Shown: piece by piece, positions 18,125-27,428 of the stretch
How positions within the stretch are numbered: position 1 is the stretch's first letter
How the letters are laid out: each line of letters opens with the position of its first letter
Assembly (NCBI GenBank): GCA_003833075.1
Contig: RIAY01000010.1
Coordinates: forward strand, 1-64,000
Source: Muribaculaceae bacterium Isolate-036 (Harlan)
GTDB taxonomy: Bacteria; Bacteroidota; Bacteroidia; Bacteroidales; Muribaculaceae
DNA: 64,000 nucleotides
Direction: 5' to 3'
Program-made: the position numbers and the translations under genes
Notes under the pieces: model-generated
The model's database searches: none
What the model saw: only the letters and a program-made list of their open reading frames with translations
What the model was told of the DNA's origin: nothing

Positions 18125-21100
18125 ATGAATGCGGATTTCCTGAAAAAGAACGCAGAAAATATCGTGTCATGGGGGGTGTTTTTCATCCTCCTTGCCACAT
18201 ACTGGCTGACCGCAGCGCCGACAGTGTCATACTGGGACTGTCCGGAATACGTTGCCGCCGCATGGAAACTTGAAGTGGGTCATCCTCCCGGCAATCCGAC
18301 ATGGATGCTCGTCGAGAGAGTCTTCACCATGCTCGCCCCCTCCGGGAAAGAAGCCGCGCTGCTGGTGAATCTCTCAAGCGGACTTTTCACCGCCTTCGCC
18401 GGTTTCTTTCTTGCCAGAACCATATATGCCGCCGCCGGATGGGTTGCCGGAGCACTCCGCCCCCGCCGATGGCAGGGGCTTCAACGCGCCGTGGCGGCGT
18501 TTAGCGGCGCACTCGCCTTCGGATGGTGCGACTCGACATGGTATTCCGCCGTAGAGGCAGAAGTATACGCCATGTCCATATTCATGACATCACTGTGCGT
18601 ATGGCTGATGGTGAAATGGGCGTTCTGCCGCACGCAGCCTCTTGCCACACGTTATCTGATACTTCTCGCCTATATATTCGGGCTTTCACTCGGAGTGCAT
18701 CAGCTCAACCTGCTCTGCATCCCCGCTCTCGCCATAATATGGGGGATAAAGCGGGGAGTTCGCAAATGGTGGAAAGTCGGCTTCATGTTTCTTCTCTCTC
18801 TCCTTGTCGTGGGATGCATACTCACCGGCATAATGCCGTCCACCATCGCATTGGCGGCACAAACCGAGCTCATATTCGTCAACACACTCGGACTTCCATT
18901 CCTGAGCGGAGTGGCGATATATGTGGTTCTGCTCGGATGCAGTCTGCTGACCGCGCTTGCCGTGACATCGCGCTCCACAAACCGGGGAGTGCTCGCTGCG
19001 TCCGTATTTCCCGCCATTTTCCTCTCCGGAGTCTTCATCTTCTCCGGCAATATAGCGGCGGGAGCCGCCCTGAGCGCGATCGCCTCACTGCTTCTGGTAC
19101 GCGGACACGACTTTACCCCCCGCAGGCTCAACATCTGCATGTGGCTGCTTGCCATGCTGCTTACCGGCTATTCCTCCTACGCGCTGATACCGATAAGAGG
19201 CGACATCCCCTCCCCTGCCAATTCCACTCAGCCAGGCGACCCCTTCTCATTCGCTTCTTATCAGGCACGCGAGCAATACGGCGGCGCTCCGCTTCTTTAC
19301 GGCAACACCCCCTACAGCAAAAACATACTCCAGGAGGAATACACGCCTGAAGGCAGACCCGTGTATTCGCGCACCGTCCTCAAACGCAAGCACCCCATCA
19401 TGACACAGAAAGAGGAGGGCGCGATCATCAGCGACCCATACAGAATGCTCACTTCCGAAGACACGATCTTCAACGAACGTGCCCTCCGCAAGAAAGGTGA
19501 CGCCTACATCGTGAGAAGCTACGCCGTGGAACCGGTGCTCACTCCCGAACTCAACATGTGGTTTCCGCGCATCACGAGCCGCGACCCCTCCGACCTCCCA
19601 TGCTTCGCCGACTGGACGGGGATGGAAAAAAGCAATATGACCGAAGTCTCGGTAAGCGAGACACTGGATTCGGCAGGAAACTACACCACGCGGCTTAACG
19701 CCGCAGGAGAACGCGCCGAAGCGAAGTCTTACAGACCTACCTACGCGCAATCCATGAAAATGCTGCTCACCTACCAGACAGGATACATGTATTTCCGTTA
19801 TCTCCTATGGAATTTTCTCGGACGTCAGAACGACAAGCACTCCACCGGAGAAGTCGAACACGGCAATTTCATAACCGGAATCCTGCCCGTCGACAACGCG
19901 ATGCTGGGAGCCGAAGACGCACTTCCATCCTCCCTGGGTAAAGACAACAAAGGCAGAAACCGTTATTTCCTTCTTCCGTTCCTGCTGGGAATCGGGGGCA
20001 TATGCACTCTGCTCGCCGCCGGCAAAAGGGGACACAAGACATGTCTCGCCACCGCCATGCTGTTCATCATGACAGGACTGGCGATTGTGGTCTATCTCAA
20101 CCAGTCTCCCGGAGAACCTCGTGAAAGAGACTACTCCTTCCTCGGTTCATATCTCGCATTCGCCATATGGATAGGTTTCGGAGCATTCGGAGCAATGAGG
20201 CTCGCCGGAAAATACGCCCCTGCGGCGGCACTCGTCCCTCTCTTTGCCGTAGTGTGGATGTTCATAGAGAATTACGACGACCACGATCGTTCGGGGCGTC
20301 TTGCCGCGTCAAGAATAACCGCCAATATACTCAACTCACTGGATAAAGACGCGATACTCTTCGTTGACGGCGACAACGCCACATTCCCCCTCTGGTATGC
20401 CCAGGAGGTAGAGGGAATCCGCAAGGATGTAAGAGTCATAAACCTCGCATATCTGTCGATGCCGCTGTATGCGGCATCGATGATGAACGACTGGGACGGG
20501 GCAAAGGGAGTAGCCACTACTCTTCGCCGCGAGGAGATAATCTACGGAGCCCTGCAGTTTCCCAGGATAGCCGCAGACGCATCAGACACCGTTGTCAGCG
20601 CCACTGAGATGCTCGATTCTCTCGGCTCCTCCATACGTAAAGAATGCCGCTACAGAAAAGTGTGGCTTAAGACTGGGGAAAACGACTCCATAATGTATAA
20701 TGTCGGAAATCTCGGCAAGATACCCGGCGGGAGGTCGCTGGATTTCCGCAAGCTGATAATGTTCGACATCATAGCCACAAATGCCTCCTCACCCCACCCG
20801 CGCCCGGTCTACTGGCACCGCACCCTCCCTGTCAGACATTATATCGGAATAGAGCAAGAGACATCCCCGGGATTGTTTGCCAGATATTACGGACGCTCCA
20901 CACCTGCAGAGAGAGAAAAAGACTACCAGAGAGGTTGGCGCAGACTCCGCGCCCCCAACGACCTCGACCGCGATGTTTATCTCGACGGCGCCCCCGCCGG
21001 TCAGATAAGCTATCACCGCGCCGGACTCCTTGCCGCCACAAAAGACATGGTGAACGCCGGCAGACTCGCGACCGCCACACGGCTTGCAACCGCCGCCGAT

Positions 21101-21364
21101 TCGCTGATGGGAGAAGACCCCGACACATACTCCTCCGTGCATGACTCCGATACCATATTCAACACACGGAAAGAGATTCACGCAGTCTTTGTGGCACTCG
21201 CCGACTCACTTGCAGCCTCAGGGGATCCCTCATTACGCGCAATGTCGGAGAAATTCAGGCGGCGCGCCGGGGTATTCTTGCACCGCGACAGCGTCTACCG
21301 CCAGGAATGGAACAGATATTATCGAACTTTACCCCCGCATTTGCGGTTAAAGATTTCAAGATAA
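18125..21364 (+). CDS. DUF2723 membrane protein (TMEM260-like GT-C glycosyltransferase)
   Basis: 1079 residues. The N-terminal half has about 10-12 membrane segments and starts with the family signature: a first helix, then PTVSYWDCPEYVAAAWKLEVGHPPGNP, carrying acidic residues in the first periplasmic loop where GT-C enzymes keep catalytic Asp/Glu. A second membrane cluster is near residues 615-720. The remaining 350 residues are soluble and probably periplasmic. The human relative TMEM260 is an O-mannosyltransferase; the bacterial function is not established. Cotranscription with gmd, fcl and a GT4 suggests that it transfers a sugar to a protein or lipid in the periplasm. Confidence 0.85.
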   Translation: MNADFLKKNAENIVSWGVFFILLATYWLTAAPTVSYWDCPEYVAAAWKLEVGHPPGNPTWMLVERVFTMLAPSGKEAALLVNLSSGLFTAFAGFFLARTIYAAAGWVAGALRPRRWQGLQRAVAAFSGALAFGWCDSTWYSAVEAEVYAMSIFMTSLCVWLMVKWAFCRTQPLATRYLILLAYIFGLSLGVHQLNLLCIPALAIIWGIKRGVRKWWKVGFMFLLSLLVVGCILTGIMPSTIALAAQTELIFVNTLGLPFLSGVAIYVVLLGCSLLTALAVTSRSTNRGVLAASVFPAIFLSGVFIFSGNIAAGAALSAIASLLLVRGHDFTPRRLNICMWLLAMLLTGYSSYALIPIRGDIPSPANSTQPGDPFSFASYQAREQYGGAPLLYGNTPYSKNILQEEYTPEGRPVYSRTVLKRKHPIMTQKEEGAIISDPYRMLTSEDTIFNERALRKKGDAYIVRSYAVEPVLTPELNMWFPRITSRDPSDLPCFADWTGMEKSNMTEVSVSETLDSAGNYTTRLNAAGERAEAKSYRPTYAQSMKMLLTYQTGYMYFRYLLWNFLGRQNDKHSTGEVEHGNFITGILPVDNAMLGAEDALPSSLGKDNKGRNRYFLLPFLLGIGGICTLLAAGKRGHKTCLATAMLFIMTGLAIVVYLNQSPGEPRERDYSFLGSYLAFAIWIGFGAFGAMRLAGKYAPAAALVPLFAVVWMFIENYDDHDRSGRLAASRITANILNSLDKDAILFVDGDNATFPLWYAQEVEGIRKDVRVINLAYLSMPLYAASMMNDWDGAKGVATTLRREEIIYGALQFPRIAADASDTVVSATEMLDSLGSSIRKECRYRKVWLKTGENDSIMYNVGNLGKIPGGRSLDFRKLIMFDIIATNASSPHPRPVYWHRTLPVRHYIGIEQETSPGLFARYYGRSTPAEREKDYQRGWRRLRAPNDLDRDVYLDGAPAGQISYHRAGLLAATKDMVNAGRLATATRLATAADSLMGEDPDTYSSVHDSDTIFNTRKEIHAVFVALADSLAASGDPSLRAMSEKFRRRAGVFLHRDSVYRQEWNRYYRTLPPHLRLKISR

Positions 21365-21368
21365 TTAT

Positions 21369-21376
21369 TAATTTTG
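21369..21376 (+). promoter_or_regulatory. Possible -7 box for the DUF1573 genes
   Basis: TAATTTTG matches TAnnTTTG, 4 bp after the DUF2723 stop and 85 bp before the next start. No clear -33 box at the right spacing. Confidence 0.4.
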
Positions 21377-21461
21377 CAAGTAAATCGACTTCCACGAAAG
21401 GAAACAGACCCGTATTCGGACAATCGGCGGACTTTCCGGAAGTATCATAAATGTTAAGGTT

Positions 21462-21878
21462 ATGAAAAAAATGATTCTTGTGACTCTGCTCGCACTGCTC
21501 GCCATAGCACCCGCAGAGGCAAAAAAGAAAAAGAACACAGAGGGGAACGCACTCATAGCATTCGTCACTGAATCCCATGACTTCGGCATAATTTCCGATG
21601 ACAAGGGAGTTGTCTCGACTGAGTTCGAATTCACAAACCAGGGCAACGCGCCGCTGGTCATCACCAGTGCCAAAGCCGACTGCGGCTGCACCCGCCCCGA
21701 GTTTCCTAAAAACCCCATAGCTCCGGGGAAAAGCGGAAAAATAAAGGTAAATTTCATCCCAAAGGGATATCTGGGCGGCTTCACCAAGAATGTAAAAGTC
21801 AAAAGCAACGGTTCCCCGAAAATGAAAGTGCTTAAAATCACCGGGGTAGTCAATCCCAACAAAACCTCGAAAAAATAA
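21462..21878 (+). CDS. DUF1573 secreted protein (single Ig-like/ASH-type domain)
   Basis: 138 residues with a signal peptide (MKKMILVTLLALLAIAPAEA), a Lys-rich spacer, then one DUF1573 domain: HDFGIISDDKGVVSTEFEF, NQGNAPLVITSAKADCGCTRP and the closing FTKNVKVKSNG. DUF1573 is a seven-strand sandwich related to the HYDIN/ASH domain, common in Bacteroidetes periplasm, with a conserved CGCT. Function unknown. It is followed 5 bp later by a larger DUF1573 protein. Confidence 0.85.
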   Translation: MKKMILVTLLALLAIAPAEAKKKKNTEGNALIAFVTESHDFGIISDDKGVVSTEFEFTNQGNAPLVITSAKADCGCTRPEFPKNPIAPGKSGKIKVNFIPKGYLGGFTKNVKVKSNGSPKMKVLKITGVVNPNKTSKK

Positions 21879-21883
21879 ACAGG

Positions 21884-22960
21884 ATGAGAATAACCGTCTT
21901 GTTGTCCATGCTCCTTGCGCTGCTGGTTCCGGCAGTCGCACGCGGCGAGATAGTCTGGCTTGAAAAAGAATATGACTTCGGGCTAATGAAAGAGGAAGCC
22001 GGACCGAAGACGGGGAGCGTGCGTCTTGTCAACACCGGTCCCGAAGAAGCGGTGATCACCGGAGCGCGACCGAGCTGCGGCTGCACCGGCGTTGCCTATC
22101 CGGACGACCCCATCGCACCGGGCGACACAGTGAAGTTCTCTTTCACATACAACCCCCTCGGACGTCCGGGAAGATTCGAGAAATCGATACGTGTATATAT
22201 CGGCGATTTCGACATGGCGACAATCCGCATACGCGGCAACGTGCTCGGCACCCCCGAATCCCTCTCGACACTCTATCCGGTGGAAGCGGGACCGTTGCGC
22301 CTATCAGAAAAGAGAATGGCGGCAGGCGAAGTGACCTATGGCAAAACACGCCATTTTTTTCTTAACGGCTACAACCAGACAGCCGACACGATCCGTCCCT
22401 CCTGGGTCTCCGACGATCCGTCGCTCAGCGTGTCGTCATCATCCGAAGCCGTTGGTCCGGGAGACATCGTGACTCTCAGTTTCTATTTCAACTCACGCCA
22501 GAGAACAGAGATGGGACCCTTGGAAATCCCGGTGCGAATCATTTCCGACAGCAAACCGGGGGCTCCGGAGACAGAAGTGCTTTTCACCGCCGACCTACAC
22601 CCCGATTTCTCCAGCATGACTCCGGAAGAGGTCAATGATGCCCCGCGATGTTATGCGGCACCCGACAGGATAGATCTCGGCACACTCGTAAGCTCCGCCG
22701 GAAAACCTGTGGGATTCAGATTCGCAATCCGGAACGAAGGCAAAGCCGAAATGAGGATAAACAGAATCTTTTCGCGATCCGAAGCCATAAAGATAACACG
22801 GCGACCCACCGTAATAAAAGGGGGTAAATCGGCTGAAACCGAGGGATTGCTTGATTTCAGCAGCCTGCCGCAGGGAGCATTCAATCTTAAGATAGAGATT
22901 ATCTGCAACGACCCGCTTCATCCCGCACGCACGGTCTCCGTTGTGGGAATAAAAGAATGA
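21884..22960 (+). CDS. DUF1573 secreted protein with several Ig-like domains
   Basis: 358 residues, signal peptide ending ARGEI, then a DUF1573 domain (YDFGLMKEEAGPKTGSVRLVN; ARPSCGCTGV) at about 30-120. A second, more diverged unit is at about 125-230, and a third (RIDLGTLVSSAGKPVGFRFAI) at about 260-355. The architecture is that of multi-domain periplasmic scaffolds. It starts 5 bp after the first DUF1573 gene and follows the glycosylation operon, so the pair could be its substrates, but nothing in the sequence proves that. Confidence 0.85.
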   Translation: MRITVLLSMLLALLVPAVARGEIVWLEKEYDFGLMKEEAGPKTGSVRLVNTGPEEAVITGARPSCGCTGVAYPDDPIAPGDTVKFSFTYNPLGRPGRFEKSIRVYIGDFDMATIRIRGNVLGTPESLSTLYPVEAGPLRLSEKRMAAGEVTYGKTRHFFLNGYNQTADTIRPSWVSDDPSLSVSSSSEAVGPGDIVTLSFYFNSRQRTEMGPLEIPVRIISDSKPGAPETEVLFTADLHPDFSSMTPEEVNDAPRCYAAPDRIDLGTLVSSAGKPVGFRFAIRNEGKAEMRINRIFSRSEAIKITRRPTVIKGGKSAETEGLLDFSSLPQGAFNLKIEIICNDPLHPARTVSVVGIKE

Positions 22961-23015
22961 CACCATAAGAATAATACCAAACCTGACTCATAAAACCCGC
23001 TCCTCACCAACTGCA

Positions 23016-24110
23016 ATGATTCACCCAGAAAACAATACCGAATACAAAGGACTTCAGGTAAATTCCGGAGTCACTTCGCAGCCTATCACCAATCCGTATC
23101 GCCGCCCCGGCAGGCGCAGACCCCAACTTACCGCCTCTGACTATGTGGAAGGTATTCTCAAAGGGAATGTCAGCATTCTCGGGCAGGCGGTGACACTTGT
23201 CGAAAGCACGGCGGAACAGCACCAGGCACTCGCCCAGGAGGTAATAGAGAAGTGTCTTCCCTACTCGGGCGAATCACGCCGGATAGGAATCACGGGTGTT
23301 CCCGGGGCGGGAAAATCGACCTCCATAGATGTGTTCGGTCTCCACGTGCTGCGGCAGGGAGGCAAGCTGGCGGTTCTCGCCATAGACCCGAGTTCCGAAC
23401 GCACACAAGGCAGCATTCTGGGCGACAAGACCCGTATGGAGAAACTGTCGCAGCATCCCGATGCATTCATACGCCCCAGTCCTTCCGCAGGCTCACTGGG
23501 AGGTGTGGCACGCAAGACCCGCGAGACGATAGTGCTGTGCGAGGCAGCGGGCTACAACAATATCTTCGTCGAGACAGTAGGTGTCGGACAAAGCGAGACT
23601 GCCGTGCATTCGATGGTAGACTTCTTCCTGCTCATCCAGCTTGCCGGCACCGGCGATGAACTGCAAGGCATCAAACGCGGCATCATGGAGATGGCGGACG
23701 GAATAGTGATCAACAAGGCGGACGGCGACAATGTGGAACGCGCCAATCTCGCGGCGGCACAATTCCGCAACGCCCTGCACCTCTTTCCGCCGACACCGAG
23801 CAAATGGGTGCCGGAGGTCGTGACCTACAGCGGTTATTTCGAGCTGAACATCGACAAGGTGTGGGATATGATAGACCGTTATTTCGAATACGTCAAAGAA
23901 ACCGGTTATTTCGAACGCAAACGCAACGAACAGGCAAAATACTGGATGTTCGAGACCATCAACGAGGAACTGCGTCATAATTTCTACCGTCAGCCGGAAA
24001 TACGCGCCCTTCTGGAGCAGAAAGAACTCCGCGTGCTCAACAATGAGCAAAGCTCGTTCACTGCCGCCCACGATGTGCTCCACCGCTACTTCTCGATGCT
24101 CCGCGAATAA
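23016..24110 (+). CDS. meaB: Methylmalonyl-CoA mutase-associated GTPase MeaB
   Basis: G3E-family P-loop GTPase that protects and loads methylmalonyl-CoA mutase with adenosylcobalamin. 364 residues. Walker A GVPGAGKST is at about residues 92-100, switch regions follow in AIDPSSERTQGSILGDKTRM and ETVGVGQSE, and the base-recognition NKAD is at about 232. The C-terminal helices form the dimer arm. The mutase genes are not in this window. The last 25 bp overlap the end of the PorZ-like gene on the other strand, so the two transcripts converge and overlap. Confidence 0.93.
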   Translation: MIHPENNTEYKGLQVNSGVTSQPITNPYRRPGRRRPQLTASDYVEGILKGNVSILGQAVTLVESTAEQHQALAQEVIEKCLPYSGESRRIGITGVPGAGKSTSIDVFGLHVLRQGGKLAVLAIDPSSERTQGSILGDKTRMEKLSQHPDAFIRPSPSAGSLGGVARKTRETIVLCEAAGYNNIFVETVGVGQSETAVHSMVDFFLLIQLAGTGDELQGIKRGIMEMADGIVINKADGDNVERANLAAAQFRNALHLFPPTPSKWVPEVVTYSGYFELNIDKVWDMIDRYFEYVKETGYFERKRNEQAKYWMFETINEELRHNFYRQPEIRALLEQKELRVLNNEQSSFTAAHDVLHRYFSMLRE

Positions 24111-26737
24111 CCGCTCATCACAACCAGTGTCAGGGATTCCGCATCGGAAACGGAGATGTCATAGACCCCTCCGGGCACCCGCTCCCCGGATTCATCTTTC
24201 AGATTCCAGACAACACACCTTGCGCTTCCGTTGCGCAGGTGTCTGACCGTGCGCCCCCTGTTGTCGCGGATCACGATGTCTTTCCCCGAAGACAGATTCC
24301 TGATCTCTACCGGACCGTTGTAACCGGGAGACACATGCGTCATGCTCAGCGACGGCGAACCGGAGCCGGACACAGCCTCCGCACTAACATCCGGGAAAAC
24401 CTCGGCGAGTCCGAGTTTCGTGGATACCATCAGGGAACCGCTGTCAGGATTCCAGCCAAGACCGTATACACAATCCGACGGCAGCGGCGAGTCAGATGCC
24501 CTGTATCTTGCCACGACACTCTTCCTGTCGGCAGATACGCCCACGACACCCTGATTGTTTGTTCCGATCCACATTCTTCCCGCAGTGTCGAATACAATCT
24601 TGTTTACATGACATGCATCGGGGATGATGTCACCGGCTTTCCCACCGTCAAGACGCAAAGTCCCGCCGGGCATATACCCGTCTGCGAGTTCCGAACGCGG
24701 ATTGAAAACAAGTGTCTTTTCGATTGTTGACAGAAGCATCTGTCCTGTAACCGGATCCTCTACGATATTGTTGATACGGGCGAATTCGGAAAGTTGCCCC
24801 GCAGAATCCCTTATCGCGGAAAAGATACGGTATTCATCGTCCGATATGTCACCAGGCGTGCCCTTGTGATCAAGTATGATTATATTGTCGTCGTAATTGT
24901 TCATGCAGACAACAATCAGATTCTCATTTCCCTGATGACGTGCCGCCGCAACCTTGCAACTCCACGCCGGGAAGTTATCGACCGGAAGCATTATGGTCTC
25001 CCAGTTTTTTAACGAAGCCACATTCTCCGGAGCCGACGAATATATCGCGCGTCGGCTTTCCTCCGTGATATATTTCAGCTGCGCCCGAGGATGCGGACCG
25101 CCCGCCTCAAATGCATTCGAGAACAAAGACCATATTACATTGCCGCTATCGCACACAGGGGGAGAGAGGCAGCTCAGTGTACCCCAGGTCTGCGTCGGCA
25201 TCGCCGCTACGAAACCCGGGAAATCACGGAAAAGGTCGTTGTCCGCGGCAAAGCGGATCACATCCCTGTCTATGTCGGAAAGATCCTGAAACATGATTCC
25301 ACCGAACATCGATCCGCAAACAATCATCCGCCGGTCCAGAGGATCCACAAGCAGTCCGTTGGGGTCAGGCAAAGGAAAACGGTTGATGTTCGACCGATAA
25401 GTATTTCCCAACGACTCATTGCCGCGGACAGACGCCGGAGCATGATAAGCATGTGACAGGATTGTCCAGTCACCATCTTTCAGGCTCGACAGCAAAGGGG
25501 GATTAATCGGTATATTGCACCACAATTCAGGTTCATAACCATGATTGGTCACAAGCATTCCATAACCGGGAGAATAATCCATATAAGTCGCGATAAACGC
25601 AGCCGGAGCCTTCGGTCTCAGAGGTCCCGTCACGTCATTCCAGGAAACGCCGCCCCCCGATGCATCCGCGACTCTTTTACGGCACACGAACGAACCACGG
25701 TCACAATACGACCAGAAACTCTCGAAATCCCATGAACCTACGGGCGAGGACATCCCCTCTGTCAAGGCGGACTCCACACACATCTCCCTATGCCCGGCAT
25801 CTCTCCGTAGCTGCCACACTTTTGATCCGGAGAACAGAAGATAGCCGTCTCTGTTCGGCAATATATTGGATTCATAACGGTTTGTCACCGCAGACCCGGC
25901 ATCGAGCGCATGGAATGAATCTCTGCAAAGTTCGGCGGCATTCCACTTTCCTTCAGTCAGTTCGCAGCAAACAAGACGATTGTCATTACCCGGAGTTCCC
26001 TCTATATATGCGAACCGCGTCTCCGACAAGGGAATCATCGCAGAAACATTACCCGATTCCGTCACTTTACTGAACAGCGAGAAATCTCCGGGACACTCCC
26101 CTTCGCACAGCCACACCTCACCCCCGCGATGGGCAAATACATATTTCCCGACACCGCAGATTCTGTCAAGCCCGGTGTCCATAATCACAGACTCAGACAG
26201 ACTGTGGGTAGAGGCATCCACAACCGCATAGCCGGCATCCGTAGCAATCCACGCGTTTCCGGTTTCCGGGTCGAATGTCACGGAATTTATCACAGACGCA
26301 CCCGGGGCGGATGATTTCTCCAGATCATCGATTACCGTAACGCGACCGTCGGCATCGACAATATCCATCGTTCCGTCACCATATGCCACGATGACAAAGC
26401 GTCCCGCCGGGGAATATGCCGCCAGACGCATATCGGCTGAAGACAACGACACATCATGTACCAGCGGCGTGATCCCCCTGTCAGCCGCATTCTTGTCGTA
26501 GCGGAACAGCGTGAGAGAAGGGAAATCATATCCGCCGTACGCTTTATTGTATATCTGCTGATGAACAAGAAAATACGTATTCTCAGGAGTGTCGATTATT
26601 CTGACAGGCGTTCTGTCGAAAGAGGGATGCAGTCTCCATTCCGCGGCGGAGGCACCACACATGCAGACCATAAACAACAGACCCGCAATCATAAAACGAG
26701 TCAGCAGAAAACCGTATTTACAACTGTGCTTATTCAA
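24086..26737 (-). CDS. PorZ-like secreted beta-propeller protein with C-terminal sorting-like domain
   Basis: 883 residues with a signal peptide (ending CGASAAEWRLHP). The body is made of repeated WD/kelch-like propeller strands (FVIVAYGDGTMDIVDADG; GNAWIATDAGYAVVDAS; RMWIGTNNQGVVGVSAD), as in PorZ, the type IX secretion protein that delivers anionic LPS to the sortase PorU. The last 80 residues form an FlgD/CTD-like Ig domain (VVWNLKDESGERVPGGVYDISV), also a PorZ feature. It is longer than Porphyromonas PorZ (about 780). PorZ is the best reading; another secreted propeller protein is possible. Overlaps meaB tail to tail. Confidence 0.6.
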   Translation of the reverse strand: MNKHSCKYGFLLTRFMIAGLLFMVCMCGASAAEWRLHPSFDRTPVRIIDTPENTYFLVHQQIYNKAYGGYDFPSLTLFRYDKNAADRGITPLVHDVSLSSADMRLAAYSPAGRFVIVAYGDGTMDIVDADGRVTVIDDLEKSSAPGASVINSVTFDPETGNAWIATDAGYAVVDASTHSLSESVIMDTGLDRICGVGKYVFAHRGGEVWLCEGECPGDFSLFSKVTESGNVSAMIPLSETRFAYIEGTPGNDNRLVCCELTEGKWNAAELCRDSFHALDAGSAVTNRYESNILPNRDGYLLFSGSKVWQLRRDAGHREMCVESALTEGMSSPVGSWDFESFWSYCDRGSFVCRKRVADASGGGVSWNDVTGPLRPKAPAAFIATYMDYSPGYGMLVTNHGYEPELWCNIPINPPLLSSLKDGDWTILSHAYHAPASVRGNESLGNTYRSNINRFPLPDPNGLLVDPLDRRMIVCGSMFGGIMFQDLSDIDRDVIRFAADNDLFRDFPGFVAAMPTQTWGTLSCLSPPVCDSGNVIWSLFSNAFEAGGPHPRAQLKYITEESRRAIYSSAPENVASLKNWETIMLPVDNFPAWSCKVAAARHQGNENLIVVCMNNYDDNIIILDHKGTPGDISDDEYRIFSAIRDSAGQLSEFARINNIVEDPVTGQMLLSTIEKTLVFNPRSELADGYMPGGTLRLDGGKAGDIIPDACHVNKIVFDTAGRMWIGTNNQGVVGVSADRKSVVARYRASDSPLPSDCVYGLGWNPDSGSLMVSTKLGLAEVFPDVSAEAVSGSGSPSLSMTHVSPGYNGPVEIRNLSSGKDIVIRDNRGRTVRHLRNGSARCVVWNLKDESGERVPGGVYDISVSDAESLTLVVMSGYSRSIEK

Positions 26738-26752
26738 AACAATTCTGCTCTT

Positions 26753-26792
26753 AAGATTATAATAATTAACGTAAGATTATAATAATTAACGC
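26753..26792. repeat. Two tandem copies of a 20 bp AT-rich unit
   Basis: AAGATTATAATAATTAACG plus T or C, at 26753-26772 and 26773-26792, differing only in the last base. It lies between the PorZ-like start and the terminator hairpin of tRNA-Ser. Confidence 0.85.
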
Positions 26793-26822
26793 CAAATGCT
26801 TTGGTTATAAGCATTTGGCGTT
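26788..26822 (-). terminator. Hairpin terminator of tRNA-Ser
   Basis: AACGCCAAATGCT and AGCATTTGGCGTT form a perfect 13 bp stem with a 9 nt loop, 7 bp downstream of the tRNA on its strand. The downstream sequence on the minus strand is T-rich but not a pure T run. Confidence 0.65.
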
Positions 26823-26829
26823 GACTTTG

Positions 26830-26916
26830 CGGAAGGGACGAGATTCGAACTCGTGGTAGGATTGCTCCTACGTCAGTTTAGCAAACTGGTGGTTTCAGCC
26901 ACTCACCCACCCTTCC
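26830..26916 (-). tRNA. tRNA-Ser (anticodon GCU)
   Basis: Minus strand. GGAAGGG (26916-26910) pairs with CCCTTCC (26837-26831). The anticodon arm reads CCAGT-TTGCTAA-ACTGA with anticodon GCT, the long variable arm (GTAGGAGCAATCCTAC) is the class II serine type, and the T arm contains GTTCGAATC. CCA is not encoded. Discriminator base G. Confidence 0.95.
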
Positions 26917-27045
26917 ATTTGAAGGTAAAATTTATTTAAAGTCGCAAACCTTTCCGGATTGCTTCTGCAAAGTTAGATAATTTTTCAGAAATTTGCAAAT
27001 AATTTTTATCGTCATTGCAGTTTTTAACAAATTCCACTTGAAACG

Positions 27046-27389
27046 TTAACCTGTCCTCCCTCTGCACATGACCGACAAAACCCCTGGAACTAACTTCTTC
27101 AGGGCGTAAAACACGCAAGTAGACAGCGTATACATGACAAAAAAAATTCGCAACATAACAACCCACATAACCTAATGAACTGTCAGGCTTGATGACAAGC
27201 AAGACCGCCTTGACACACAAAGTGACATACAACCCGTGGAAAGCATATATAAAGAATCCTGAACCCGTTATTTTCCTGGGTATCGTGAAATTTCTCACAA
27301 TAAGCCTTGAGACAACGTAACTGAGCGCGCATATTCCGGTCAGGCAATACATGAACCTGAATAAATAAAAGTTCCATTGAAACCATCAA
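27046..27389 (-). pseudogene. Frameshifted 3' fragment of an acyltransferase-3 family membrane protein
   Basis: On the minus strand the frame NFYLFRFMYCLTGICAL, then GFFIYAFHGLYVTLCVKAVL, matches the last helices of membrane acyltransferases, whose C-termini read SFFIYAFHG. At a run of eight A/T bases (27139-27146) the frame breaks. In the next frame the expected continuation appears (VMYTLSTCVFYALKKLVPGVLS, split here by the family's usual loop) and ends in CRGRTG and a stop at 27046. The first two thirds of the gene are absent. So it is a truncated and frameshifted remnant, located between tRNA-Ser and a lipoprotein gene. Confidence 0.7.
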
Positions 27390-27428
27390 CGGAACTTTCA
27401 TATGTTCTCCTTTCATTACACTTCGGTA

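Noticed and set aside
18523..19350. 275-codon open frame in another frame of the DUF2723 gene
   Set aside because: His/Arg-rich shadow translation without domain features; the DUF2723 frame is the family frame.
26753..26792. CRISPR-like tandem repeat
   Set aside because: Only two adjacent copies without spacers and no cas genes.
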